Source of the DNA: Dactylonectria macrodidyma
Taxonomy: Eukaryota; Ascomycota; Sordariomycetes; Hypocreales; Nectriaceae
Length of the DNA: 64,000 nt
Assembly (NCBI GenBank): GCA_020744425.1
Contig: JAGMUV010000004.1
Location: 3,844,001-3,908,000 of the forward strand
Direction: 5' to 3'
Shown: positions 22,698 to 33,068 of the stretch, piece after piece
Position numbering within the stretch: position 1 is the first letter of the stretch
Layout: every line of letters starts with the position of its first letter
Notes under the pieces: generated by a model
The model's input: only the letters and a program-made list of their open reading frames with translations
Database searches by the model: none
Told to the model about the DNA's origin: nothing
Program-made: the position numbers and the translations under genes

Positions 22698-25600
22698 ATG
22701 GCCGCCTCCGTCGACTCCCTCAAGTCCCGCCATCCTCATAAGCATCCTCACCGACACTTCTCACCACCGCCAGCGCTTCCTCTCTCGCCGCCTCTCGCGC
22801 TTCGCAGTCAGCAGCAGCAGCTCGCAGGATCCAGCGTCTCACCAACCGCTGTCTCGACTGCCCTCGGCTCCATCAACGGCATCGCGCCACCGCCGCTTCG
22901 TTCCATCGCCGAACCGACCACCGCCGTATCCCCAACGTCAGCCTCGACCGCCGACACGACGTCACTGCCTCCCATCTCGTCGGACGAGGACCGCTCCTCG
23001 GAGGATGGCTCCCATCGTAGTACCAGTCCTCGCCGACCCGACTCCAAGTCGTCGTCCATCTCCGATCCCGCAGTAACAGACGACGACCACGACCAGGATG
23101 CAGACGACGAATCCCATGATCGTCGCCGCAACACAGTAAGAGCCAGGTCAGGTAATTGGGAACTGGGAAAGGACAGCGGAATCGAGGACGGCGACATGAA
23201 GGACGACAACAAAGACAGAGGTGATGCGCTGCAGGGGCGGGGCAGTCGCAGCAGCACAATCAGCAATGCCTCAGCCTACACCAAGGCCCACGTGCGCCGC
23301 CTCTCTGCCCACGATATTCAAATCTTGACGAGTGCTCCTGAGTCTCTTCCTGTTGCGCCGGCGCCTCAACGTCGCTCTATCGACCCGGAATCTGTCGCCC
23401 ACTTCGCCGATCAGCGCGAGGCAATCCGCCAGTCGATGCTGCACCACCCAGACCTCGAGCGCTTCTCCGACTACTTCCAGTCTCCATCCAACGGCCTCGG
23501 CATTGAAGCCCGCGCATCCAGTGCCTTTGGCAATCGAGATGTTCACCGTCGTCCGTCGCCTGCTGCACGCACTGTTTCGACGCCGCCCACCAGTCGTGTG
23601 CCCGCCAGCGACGGTCCTGGATCCACGGCTTCAAGGGCGACTTCGGCCCGGAGATATTCCTCCTTCAGCCCTGCAAACCATCCTCCCTTGCTTCATTTGA
23701 ACCTTGAGGGTCTTGGTACGTTACCGAACCGACCAAGTCGCTCAAACCCAGCAACAGCGATTCCTATAGCTGTTGAGCATCCCGAACCAGTTTCTACCCA
23801 CCGCCAACCGCCCAAGTCGCCGCTGCCACCCATCATTCCCCTGCCTCCGATGTCTCTCCCCACGCACCTCCAGCTTGAGCTTGCTGCACAGCGGCCGAGC
23901 CCCCTCTACATCCACCAGTCCCACGCCTACGACATTCCCTACGAATCCAATGCGGTCAAGTTTGAGCGGCTCAAAAACGTCCTGCTCATCCCTTCCTATC
24001 TCGAGCGCACTCTGAACTTTGGCGCCCTTGCCTGTCTGGATGCCTGGCTCTACAATTTCACTATTCTTCCTGTCCGATTCTTCTTGGCTTTGGGCATTCT
24101 ATTTCGATGGTGGGGATACGTCATTCTCAAAGAGGTGAGGTTTGTTGTCGACTTTGTATGGTACGGCTTGGGGAGACTTTGGCGCCGTCGACAAATAAGC
24201 CGACCACCACAGCCAGGTGATATATCGGAAGACGAGAGGTCTCGTAGTGAGAGCCGACCCCGTGGGATATCCAGCGCGTCCAACGCCTCTCAAAACGGGA
24301 GCATTGACCATCGCGCGAATGGTAATGGCAATGGCAATGGACGGTTTAAGCTACCGAAGAAGACTCATGGCCCTAGGTCGGGCGTGTTTCGGCATCGAAG
24401 AACCAAGTCGACGCCATCCAGTCTGTCTGCATTCCACAAGGCCGATCTGCTCCAGGGCCTTGTCATCGTCTGCAGCTCCATGGCGCTTATGACACTCGAC
24501 GCCAGTCGAATGTACCACTTCATCCGCGCCCAGTCTGCCATCAAGCTATATGTCATCTACAACATCCTCGAGGTCGGCGACCGCTTGCTTTCGGCACTTG
24601 GCCAGGACATCCTCGAGTGCCTCTTCAGCACCGAGACGCTCTCTCGCAACGCCTCTGGTCGCTCCAAGGTTCTGATGCCCATGGGCATGTTCCTGCTGGC
24701 GCTCGCTTATTGCTGCCTGCACTCTATCGCGCTGTACTACCAAGTCATCACGCTCAACGTGGCAGTCAACTCGTACTCCAACGCCCTCTTGACTCTGTTG
24801 CTGTCCAATCAGTTCGTCGAGATCAAGAGCACAGTCTTCAAGCGCTTTGAGAAGGACAACCTCTTCCAGCTGACGTGCGCCGATATTGTTGAGCGGTTCC
24901 AGCTCTGGATCATGCTGCTCATCATCGGCATGCGCAACATAGTTGAAGTTGGTGGCCTCTCTATCCCCACCCCTCGCCCTGAGTCTAGCTTTGACGTGAC
25001 CACGCCGTTGCACCACCCATCTATCCTTCCGCATTCCTTCACCGTGTTGCCTTCATGGCTCATGTCGGGAGAGGTTCTCTCGCCCTTCCTCATCGTCATT
25101 GGCAGTGAGATGCTGGTCGACACTATCAAGCACGCCTACGTGACCAAGTTTAACAATATCAAACCCGCATTCTACAGCCGTATCCTTGACATTCTTTGCA
25201 AGGATTACTACACCAACGTTCGTTTCCCCTCTTCTCCTGTATCCATTGTCCTCCTCTTGCTCACACACCTTCAGGCCTTTGTGACTCCGTCTCTGACTCG
25301 ACGCCTCGGTCTCGCCGTGATCCCCCTCTCGTGCCTCTTCATCCGTGCCTCCGTGCAGACCTACCACATGTTCCTCTCCACGCATCTCCCCATGCCCATG
25401 CCCGTCGAGTCCACGCAGACATCCCTCACGGAGGAATCCGCCGCGCCGTCTTCCCCAGCCGTCATCGCCGCCCTCAACCGCTTCGACACGCTCATCCGCG
25501 ACTCCCTCGGCCGTGCCACGTACGGCTACCCCTACGGCTCGCCGCTCAACTCCCGGCCCTGGTACTCGTGGACGTCAGACGACGCCATCGCCGCCGTCAC

Positions 25601-25958
25601 CATGATCGTCGTCTTCTTCATCGCCTTCCTCGTCCTGCTCATCCTCAAGCTGCTCCTCGGCATGGTCCTCCTCAAGTACTCGCGCAACCGCTACGCCCGC
25701 ATGAAGCAGGCCGAGCACCTCGTCACCGTCGGCCAGGCCAAGGCCCCGACCTACGAGACACCCGGCAGCAAGCGCGTCGGCGGCTTCGGACACGTCGAGG
25801 TCGGCGATGATCGCCAGCGCTGGATCCACGCTGACAAGAACGAGGGCCTTAAGGGCGGCAAGGGGCCGTCGGGGACTCCGTCTGTCAAGATCAAGAAGCC
25901 CGAGGGCGACTACGAAGGCGTCTCGCGGTACGAAATGGTTGCGAAGCGCATCTGGTAA
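22698..25958 (+). CDS. TAPT1/EMP65 family ER membrane protein, 1,086 aa
   Basis: Member of the TAPT1 (DUF747) family. The yeast relative Emp65 acts in the ER with Slp1 in quality control of soluble proteins; a similar role is inferred here. Single exon, start in context GCCATGGCC. Residues 1-400 are low-complexity and disordered, rich in Ser, Pro and Asp. The conserved domain begins near residue 405 with a sequence around FERLKNVLLIPSYLERTL and contains DLLQGLVIVCSSMAL, MYHFIRAQSAIKLYVIYNIL and EVGDRLLSALGQDILE. Several hydrophobic segments follow through about residue 900. The last membrane segment is near residue 975-1000, followed by a basic hydrophilic tail. The family is widespread in eukaryotes, and the long N-terminal extension is typical of fungal members. 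Confidence 0.88.
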   Translation: MAASVDSLKSRHPHKHPHRHFSPPPALPLSPPLALRSQQQQLAGSSVSPTAVSTALGSINGIAPPPLRSIAEPTTAVSPTSASTADTTSLPPISSDEDRSSEDGSHRSTSPRRPDSKSSSISDPAVTDDDHDQDADDESHDRRRNTVRARSGNWELGKDSGIEDGDMKDDNKDRGDALQGRGSRSSTISNASAYTKAHVRRLSAHDIQILTSAPESLPVAPAPQRRSIDPESVAHFADQREAIRQSMLHHPDLERFSDYFQSPSNGLGIEARASSAFGNRDVHRRPSPAARTVSTPPTSRVPASDGPGSTASRATSARRYSSFSPANHPPLLHLNLEGLGTLPNRPSRSNPATAIPIAVEHPEPVSTHRQPPKSPLPPIIPLPPMSLPTHLQLELAAQRPSPLYIHQSHAYDIPYESNAVKFERLKNVLLIPSYLERTLNFGALACLDAWLYNFTILPVRFFLALGILFRWWGYVILKEVRFVVDFVWYGLGRLWRRRQISRPPQPGDISEDERSRSESRPRGISSASNASQNGSIDHRANGNGNGNGRFKLPKKTHGPRSGVFRHRRTKSTPSSLSAFHKADLLQGLVIVCSSMALMTLDASRMYHFIRAQSAIKLYVIYNILEVGDRLLSALGQDILECLFSTETLSRNASGRSKVLMPMGMFLLALAYCCLHSIALYYQVITLNVAVNSYSNALLTLLLSNQFVEIKSTVFKRFEKDNLFQLTCADIVERFQLWIMLLIIGMRNIVEVGGLSIPTPRPESSFDVTTPLHHPSILPHSFTVLPSWLMSGEVLSPFLIVIGSEMLVDTIKHAYVTKFNNIKPAFYSRILDILCKDYYTNVRFPSSPVSIVLLLLTHLQAFVTPSLTRRLGLAVIPLSCLFIRASVQTYHMFLSTHLPMPMPVESTQTSLTEESAAPSSPAVIAALNRFDTLIRDSLGRATYGYPYGSPLNSRPWYSWTSDDAIAAVTMIVVFFIAFLVLLILKLLLGMVLLKYSRNRYARMKQAEHLVTVGQAKAPTYETPGSKRVGGFGHVEVGDDRQRWIHADKNEGLKGGKGPSGTPSVKIKKPEGDYEGVSRYEMVAKRIW

Positions 25959-26817
25959 GGCGTCTTTTTCCTATTTCATATGTTCATTCAAATTCCCCTC
26001 CCCTTCCTTTTGTCAGGGGGAGGCGGCTGCATAAAAAATTTGCCTCTGGAAACTAGAACGGAACTCCACAGGCTGGGCCGGAGGGACGCGAGGGGACCGG
26101 ACTGGGGTGCATGCATATACATTTATACATACAAGGAGGGCGTATTCGGTGTTTTTCGATTTTCGAGATCATTCCAAGGTGCAGGAATTGAATTCGATTT
26201 GTTTGGTTTGCAGCCTACTTTTTCGTTTCCGTGTTTGGAGGGAAAGGGCTGGAGTTTTCGTCGTCTTCGGATCGAATGTGTTGACTGGCTCTGGAAACTG
26301 AAGGTGATCGAGACGACGTGATCGTGGGATGCGTCCTACTCGACAACAGAATAGATGCCTACCTAGGTAAGGGAGTCGGCCAAGTGAGCCGCAGGTTTAC
26401 ATATCAAGCTAGTTAGTTGGTCCTCGGCTGTAACCAATGTAACCAGTCATCACATCACCTCACATCACATACAAAACATTGTCAATTAGTGAGGCCAATA
26501 TTGATGATTCTCAATGGTCATCCATATTCCATTCATTCCCAATGCTCACATCATGTGAGAAAATTCCACAACGCTAAGTCCCGTTTCCGTCCCAGACCGT
26601 CCCAGACTCTTTTTTGGTCTCCCGGTCTCAGGTCTTTTGGTATCTAAAACAAGACCTTCCACACGTTATATACTCTATCATGCACCTTTCATGCGTGCGT
26701 AAACATCTTCGTCATCAATTCATGACCTCACATTCCGTCTTCGTCACGGTCAACGCGAGTCGTATATCCATAATTCCTTTTTCTTTTTTCCGCCGTCAAT
26801 TCTCTCGACGGTATCCA
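25959..26817. other. Intergenic region between convergent genes
   Basis: The TAPT1-family and Kap123 genes converge here, so both 3' UTRs lie in this stretch. No gene seen. Confidence 0.6.
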
Positions 26818-29800
26818 TTACTGGATGCCAGCCAGCTTCAGCAGGCCGGGGTTGTTGGCCAGGAGCTCGGGCTTGGCTTTGTACAAGACCTGCACGGTGC
26901 GCTGCAGGGTCTCGCGGGTATCTTGCTCGAGCTGCTCCTCAGGGGGGCTGAGGACCTTCTCGAAAATGCCAATCAATTGGGGAGTCAATTGCTCGACAGT
27001 GGGGTTCGAGATCTCGTAGAGCTTGTAAATGCACTGGTAGATGGGCGCGTTCTCCTCAAAGTCCTCGGTCAAAGGAAGGACACTGACGACAGCGGGGAGG
27101 GCCTGGGCAACGAATCCATTGTCGGGGTTCTTGGTCATCATGCGGCACAGGGATCCAGCAACGTTGTCAGTCATGCGCATCTCGTTGACGGTCAGGAGAG
27201 GCTCGAGCTTCTCCCACAGAAGGGGGTACATGGGGAAGGTCTTGGCAGTGTCGGCGGAGTTCAGGACGACAAGACCAATGGCGTAGGCGGCGTTAGACTT
27301 GGCCAGAGGGTCGGGGTCTCCGAGGCGGCGGACAAGAGCCTGGCCAAGAGACTCGGTGAAGGGAGTGACGGCTTCACCAGTGTACTTGGTGATCTCGGCA
27401 ATGGTGCCAACGGCAGTAGAGCGGTGGAGATCCTCAGTGGAGCTAGCGAGTCTGAGGATAGGCTTCTCGAAGATCTTCCAGAGCTCGGCGAAAGCGGTGC
27501 CCAGGGCAGCGGCAAGGCCAACGATAACGTCGAGGGCAGTGTCGATGACGAGCCAGTCGTACTCAGATGAGCCTTCATCGACCTCCTGCTCCTCCTCCTC
27601 ATCTCCGAGATCCTGCTGGCAGGGGTGCGATCGGGTAATGATGAGACCGACGACCGACACAACCTCCTGGAGCATACCATCCTTGGCAACCAAAACGGCG
27701 GGACCGCAGGCCTTGAGGGTGGCGGCAACATTGCGGTTGATGTCAGTAACAACGGAGCTATTGAATAGTTAGCATCAAGCTTCGAAAGAATGCAAGACAA
27801 TTGAAGATGAGGATGCCAATGGAATCAGAAGTAGATCAAACGTGTTCTCAGCAACCGCAAAGTGCGTCTGAGTGAGCTGGGTGTAACGCGAAGTATTCAT
27901 CATTTTGGCGGGAAGGCAGGCAAACAAGAGACGGGAGTACTAACCGTTCACTGTCATCAGCCCAGATGGCCATGGTGGCCTTCTGGAGAGCCTGGCCCAT
28001 GGTGATGAGAGAGGCAGGGGGGGTGTGCTTGGGAGGCATGCCAGGCTCCCACTTGACGCCAGCGCCCTCCTCCCAGACCTGGAAGACACGGGCGTAGGTG
28101 CGCCAGAGAGTAGAAATGGCAGTCTTTCGGCAACCCTCATAGGTGTGCTCGGCAAAGGGAGAAACCTTCTGGATGGTCTGCTCGACGTAGGTCTCGAGGT
28201 TGGCGCCGTTGCATGAGTTGGAAATGACATCACCGAGAACATCAAGAGCAATCTCCTGCTCGAGAGCGACGGCGGTGACGGCACCGAAGTCCTCCATGTC
28301 GTCGATATCCTCCATGTCATCCCAGTCATCCTCACCATCAGCGGCATCCTCAGCGTTGGGGGTCTTGACAGTGACGCGCTTTCCACCAACAACGATAGCG
28401 CCGTCGCCAAGCTGGCTAGCATCGATACCGGGAATCACAATCTCCTCATCCTCCAGCTCAAGTGAATCAAAGAGACCCTTGAAGACACCAGGAAGGAAGT
28501 GGTCGAATTGCTCGTGGTAGACCTTGGAAAGGTTGGACCACAGGATGAAGCTGGTCTCCTTGAGACGGGGGTTGTCGAGATGGAGAGCCTCCTCGCTAGC
28601 AGTCATGAGGTCCATGACGTATGGCTGGAAAGCCTCGGGGCCAACAGCGGTGGCGATGCGGCCGAGACTGTCACAGGTGGAGCTTCGAAGGTCCATGGCC
28701 TCGTCGTTCTCCTTGAGGCCGACGAATTTGCCAAGGGAGGTCATGACATCTTTGAAGAAGGGCTCGAAGCCTGACTCCATGGAGGAGGCAATGGCACCAA
28801 TAGCAGAAGCGGCAGCAGCCTTGACACCGAAGTCCTCGTGGTCGAGGAGACGGACCATGGGGCCAATCAGGTTAGGGCCGTACTGAGCCATGATCTTGGT
28901 GTCAATACCATCACCGAAGGTGTCGAGAGCACCGCAAGCGCAGCGGATGATGCTAACATTCTTCTTGTCTGAGCCAGCAGTGGAAGCGGCCTCGAGGTTC
29001 TTGAGGACGGCAGAGATGATCTGCTCGTGGTGAGAGGCCATCTCATCGGCCATCTCCTCGGCGAGGTGGATCAGACCGACAAGCGAAGCATGTCGGACCT
29101 GGGTCTCGGTGTCGCAGAGCAGGTTGATGATGGTGGGGAGGATGGGCTGAAGTTGGGTGGAGATGAAGTCGGGGGCACCCTCGGCGGCGTTGCCGAGAGC
29201 GAGCATGGCAGCCATACGGAACTGGGGGTTCTGGTGGGTAGCGAAGCTCGGGAACTGCTCGAGCAGAGGGAGGATGGCTTGGCGGGGAGGCATCTCGTTG
29301 GCGAGGGTGTCAATGAGGCTGATGGCAGTGCGAGCGGGGGACATGTCCTCCTCGTCATCAGAGTCAAGCTCGGTGACGATCTGCATGGCCTTGACCATGA
29401 GCTGGGCAGCCATGTCCTTCATGGCCTGAATCTTCATGCGGCGGTAGCGCACGCACTGGATGAGGAAGGCCAGGGCCTGGGATCGGGCATCGTCCTCGGC
29501 AGCGGTGTTGACGGCAAGGTCAATCATGAACTGGAGGAGATCGCGAAGGTGGAGGGCGAGGAGGGAAGAGTCGTAGGCGATGAAGGAGTGGAAGACCTCA
29601 AAGACAATCTTGTAGCTCTCCTCGTCCTCGGCCTCGACGGTGGCCTTGAGGATGTTGACCAGGCTGGGCACGAAGCTCTGCATGGCCTTAAGGGCCTGGG
29701 GGTCCTCCTCGGGCTCGACGATCATGAGGATGGCACCGATACCGCGGACGATGTTGATGCGAACCTCCTTGCTCTGGGGGTCCTCAATGCGGGCCTGGAA

Positions 29801-30462
29801 CAGCTCGAGGAGCTGATGGGTGTGGTCGCTGAAGTGTGTGGGGTCCTCCTCGAGGATAGCGTACAACAAGAAAGAGCCGACCTCGCGGGCAACGACGTTA
29901 TCGCTGTTGTTGAGGGGAAGCAGCTGCTTGAGGAAATCCTCACCCTCGCCGTTCTCCATGTCGGAGCTGACAATGCCAGCGACGAGACGGGCGAGCGAGT
30001 GGCGGACCGCCCCCGACGACTCCTTGAGGGCGCCATCGAGCAGGTGAGTTCGGCCAAGTTGGCGCTGGTCCGCAGGTGTCTTCTCCCAGTACTTGGGCAC
30101 GAGGCGCAGGGCCTGGACCGAGGCGAGCTGTCGGACGCCGGCGTCACCGTGGGTCAGGGAGATCTCGACGAGCGCCAGCAGCGACTCCGGCTTGGAGTAG
30201 AAGTTCTTCTGGAGCTCGGCGGTGACGGCCTTGACCTGCTCCGTGTTGGCTGCAGAGAAATGGAGTTAGTAAATGGCTGCAGAAGGGAGAGAAAAACAAG
30301 AGCTTTTGTCTGCCCGAGTCGCCCAAGTTGAGGGGTACCCAACGACGCGAAGCAGACTCGATAGCTCGCTCTGCGCAGAGAGCGAGAAGCAGCAGGAAGA
30401 ACAGGCAATGACTTACGGACTTGACTCCCCTGGAGCAGCTGGGCGAGCTTTTCCTTGTCCAT
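26818..30462 (-). CDS. kap123: Karyopherin beta Kap123 / importin-4-like, 1,096 aa
   Basis: Nuclear import receptor of the importin-beta family, known to carry ribosomal proteins and histones into the nucleus with Ran-GTP. Exons 30462-30417, 30249-27945 and 27757-26818; the joined length is 1,097 codons including the stop, close to yeast Kap123. The protein is built of HEAT repeats throughout. Typical features are DGALKESSGAVRHSLARLVA near residue 75, a long acidic loop (DDWDDMEDIDDMED, about residue 630-650), and a C-terminal HEAT block ending LLKLAGIQ. The second intron (27944-27758, 187 bp) is longer than most here; it has a GTTAGT donor and a CTAAC branch point 11 nt before the acceptor. 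A 434-codon antisense open frame exists but is a codon-bias shadow. Confidence 0.93.
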
Positions 30463-31935
30463 GATTACTGTCGGGTGTTGCAAGGACTCGACAAGAAAAG
30501 ATGATGAAGGAGAAGAAGGGTTTCGCGTAGGAAGACTCGCGCCCAAAATTTTATGGACGGGGGGAAATAAATGAGAGAAAAAAAAAAAACTTGATGGAGC
30601 TGCCCCGCTTCGGGCGGTCGGTTGCTGTGCAGGGCCCTCTCACTCTCTCTGCAGCGCCTTACGTATTTTGGCAGGCACCCATAATAAATTGACCCGCGCC
30701 GTCAGTCGTCAGGCAGCGGCCAAGAATTCCTAGCTTTGTGATTGCCTGGATGTATCTTACCCCTCTTGCTTCTAGAGTTCTAGCGCGGGGCAGTCAGACC
30801 CTTTTGTTGTCGTCGCGGTTTTGGCGTCCACCCTCTCACCGGGCCAAAGTGACACCGATCCATCCTGACCAGTGAATGTCGACGCAGACGCCCAGCTTCA
30901 CCGCCCAATCGCGAGCTAGGGGATGTCAAGAACCAGTACGGAGCGTGGTCGAATCAGCGGCTGCAGAGCCAGAAGCATCGGCTTCCTCGTGATGGCTTCG
31001 ATGAGCAGGCTCGAAACACAGAATCCCATGTCCCCCACCACGACCGAAAGGATGATAGCATGTCGACCATGTCATCCAGTCGATGCCACCACTGCTCACT
31101 CCATAGCACTTCAATGGCCACCGCAACACCGCTCCAACTAGCAAGTGGAGGGTACCCAAAAAAGTCATTAGACCGGAGCTAGCATGCTCCGCCGCTGCCG
31201 AGTTGCCTCCGTCCTCCAGCTCCGCATGCTCCACTCACTCCGGCCTCCGCTCGGCATATCGCGGTTCACCAGTCTGGAGGCGACGGAACCATGGGTTAAA
31301 GAAAAGGCACACAATGTGCTGGGATGTGGTTGTATCATGACCGACACCCTTGGTGACATTGCGCACATAAAGACGTGTGAGAAGCTCTTCAGCCTAGGGC
31401 GCCTTGGCTGAGGCGAGTCTTGGGCACGGCATGGTTTTGATAAATGGCTCGGTGACTTTTACGTCCGCCTACCCCCTTAAATCACCAATGCCCGCATCTC
31501 CCACAGGGAGGACGATGGAGGCAGCTATGAGACTTGCATCCCGCTGACTGGACAGACTCTCATTGATATCCCCGACCATCTCATAGAGGAACCTATCACC
31601 GTCTGTCCAGAGACCTTCATCGCCAGTAACACCAAATCAGTCGAGTCAGGCCCATCTGACACATTGGCTGCCCGAATCCAGGACAGCCTACAAACAATTT
31701 GCCCATTCCTTAGGGAATCCGTGCCGGCCTACCCATATTCCACGAAAACGACCCAAAGCAATTCATAACGACATATATCCACAATTACCAAGTCTTTGCA
31801 GCCAAGTGCCGTGGAAGGTAATCTTGGTCCCGGTGTTGGATCTTTAATTCGATGCTCGGCAGTACAAAGCACTTTGCAAGGTATCTGGTGAGGTCGTGTG
31901 CCCGCACACGTGCCACGTCGAAGTAAGCAGCAAGC
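30463..31935. other. Intergenic region with possible gene relics
   Basis: Left end is the Kap123 promoter. From about 30900 to 31770 several frames show patchy protein-like composition, broken by stops; one stretch is listed separately. No intact gene is supported. Confidence 0.45.
31481..31768 (+). pseudogene. Open coding-like fragment without start codon, family unknown
   Basis: A 95-codon open stretch between stops, with balanced protein-like composition (for example GQTLIDIPDHLIEEP and LAARIQDSLQTICPFL), but no ATG near its start. Possibly an internal or last exon of a decayed gene. I do not recognise it. Confidence 0.3.
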
Positions 31936-32499
31936 TTAAACAGCAGGCTCCTTCACGTCGTCGTCGCCATCGTCGTTCGGGGGGATAGTCGGCAAGCAGA
32001 CCCTAGAGCCGACACGTAACGCATCGCAGTCCAGCCCATCGTTCGTCTTGAGCAGGTCGTCGACGCTCAGGCCGTGCTTGTCAGCAATATCCCAACACGT
32101 ATCACCGCCGCGAACCGTATAGCTCGTCGTGCCATCCGCACACGCCGGCACAGACTCGCCCGGCGCCGACGACTTTGCGCTCCAGTGCAGGAACCAGAAG
32201 AGGAAGATGAGGAAGAGCCCGATGAGCACGCCAAAGTTGAGCAGCGGGCCCATCTCGGTCCGCCAGGAGAGCTTGCTGCTGCTGGGCTGGGCCGGCGCGA
32301 GGAACGGCGCCGTGTCGTCGTCGCCGTCGCCGTCGCTCACCTTGGTCAGGTGGCCGTACTGGCATCCTGGGGCGCTCTCCCAGTAGCTGCCGTCGGAGTC
32401 GCGGAACGTGTACACCTGCGTGTCAGCATCGTAGCCGACTCGGCTCATGCCCTCAGGCAGTCGCTCCTCGTCCGTGTCGTACTGCGAGAATCGAGACAT
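31936..32499 (-). CDS. Membrane-anchored LysM-domain protein, 187 aa
   Basis: Small single-pass membrane protein with one LysM domain. The N-terminal part (1-85) is hydrophilic and has no signal peptide; it includes QVYTFRDSDGSYWES, a motif seen in fungal proteins of this type. One transmembrane segment follows (NFGVLIGLFLIFLFWFL, about 87-105). The LysM domain spans about 124-168: SYTVRGGDTCWDIADKHGLS at its start, then LLKTN, and VGSRVCLP at its end. The tail is acidic. With no signal peptide and the TM in mid-protein, a type II topology would place the LysM domain in the lumen or outside the cell. LysM domains bind GlcNAc polymers such as chitin; binding here is inferred. Single exon. Confidence 0.85.
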   Translation of the reverse strand: MSRFSQYDTDEERLPEGMSRVGYDADTQVYTFRDSDGSYWESAPGCQYGHLTKVSDGDGDDDTAPFLAPAQPSSSKLSWRTEMGPLLNFGVLIGLFLIFLFWFLHWSAKSSAPGESVPACADGTTSYTVRGGDTCWDIADKHGLSVDDLLKTNDGLDCDALRVGSRVCLPTIPPNDDGDDDVKEPAV

Positions 32500-33068
32500 A
32501 TTGAGCTCGGGTTGTCCGGAAAAAATGTATCCAGGAGAAAGATTAATATCAGCTTCTAATATTGATGAACAAGAGATAGGAGACGTGGAAAGGACAAGTC
32601 AGGCCGAGCTGAAACAGCTCTCTTGAACGAACCGCGTCACATGGATTAGATAAGCAGCGTCATATCTCGTGATGCTGCGCCACCACCAGTCCTCCCGTCT
32701 CAGCCCCTGTCCATTATGAACGAAAGATCCATCTGATGCTGACCGTGGTTTTAGTGCCCAGGCATCAGTTAATTGCACCTGCAATCACTATCTCGGATTG
32801 TTTTATTCGACTGCCTGCTGCCAAGGAAGCAGTGGCAGAGGAACGCCACACATGATAAGGCATCAACTTACTTACCCTTTGGCTTAAGGAGGAAAGCATA
32901 CCTAAGAAACCGCCATTGGAAGCGAACACATGGTGACACTTATAGACTAATTGTAAAGACCATATCCTTTTTTACGTATTCAAGTTCGTTTCATTTCATG
33001 CTTAAGCTAAATAGGAGACTCTCATCGTTTGCTTGTTCTGTAATCAACACTCAACACTGTCGCCCACC
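32500..33068. other. Intergenic region, no gene seen
   Basis: Promoter side of the LysM gene and 3' flank of the vWA-RBR gene. No coding structure. Confidence 0.6.

Noticed and set aside
29027..30331. 434-codon plus-strand open frame
   Set aside because: Antisense to Kap123 exon 2, with repetitive Gly/Leu/Glu composition and no domain. A similar shadow lies at 26614-27570.
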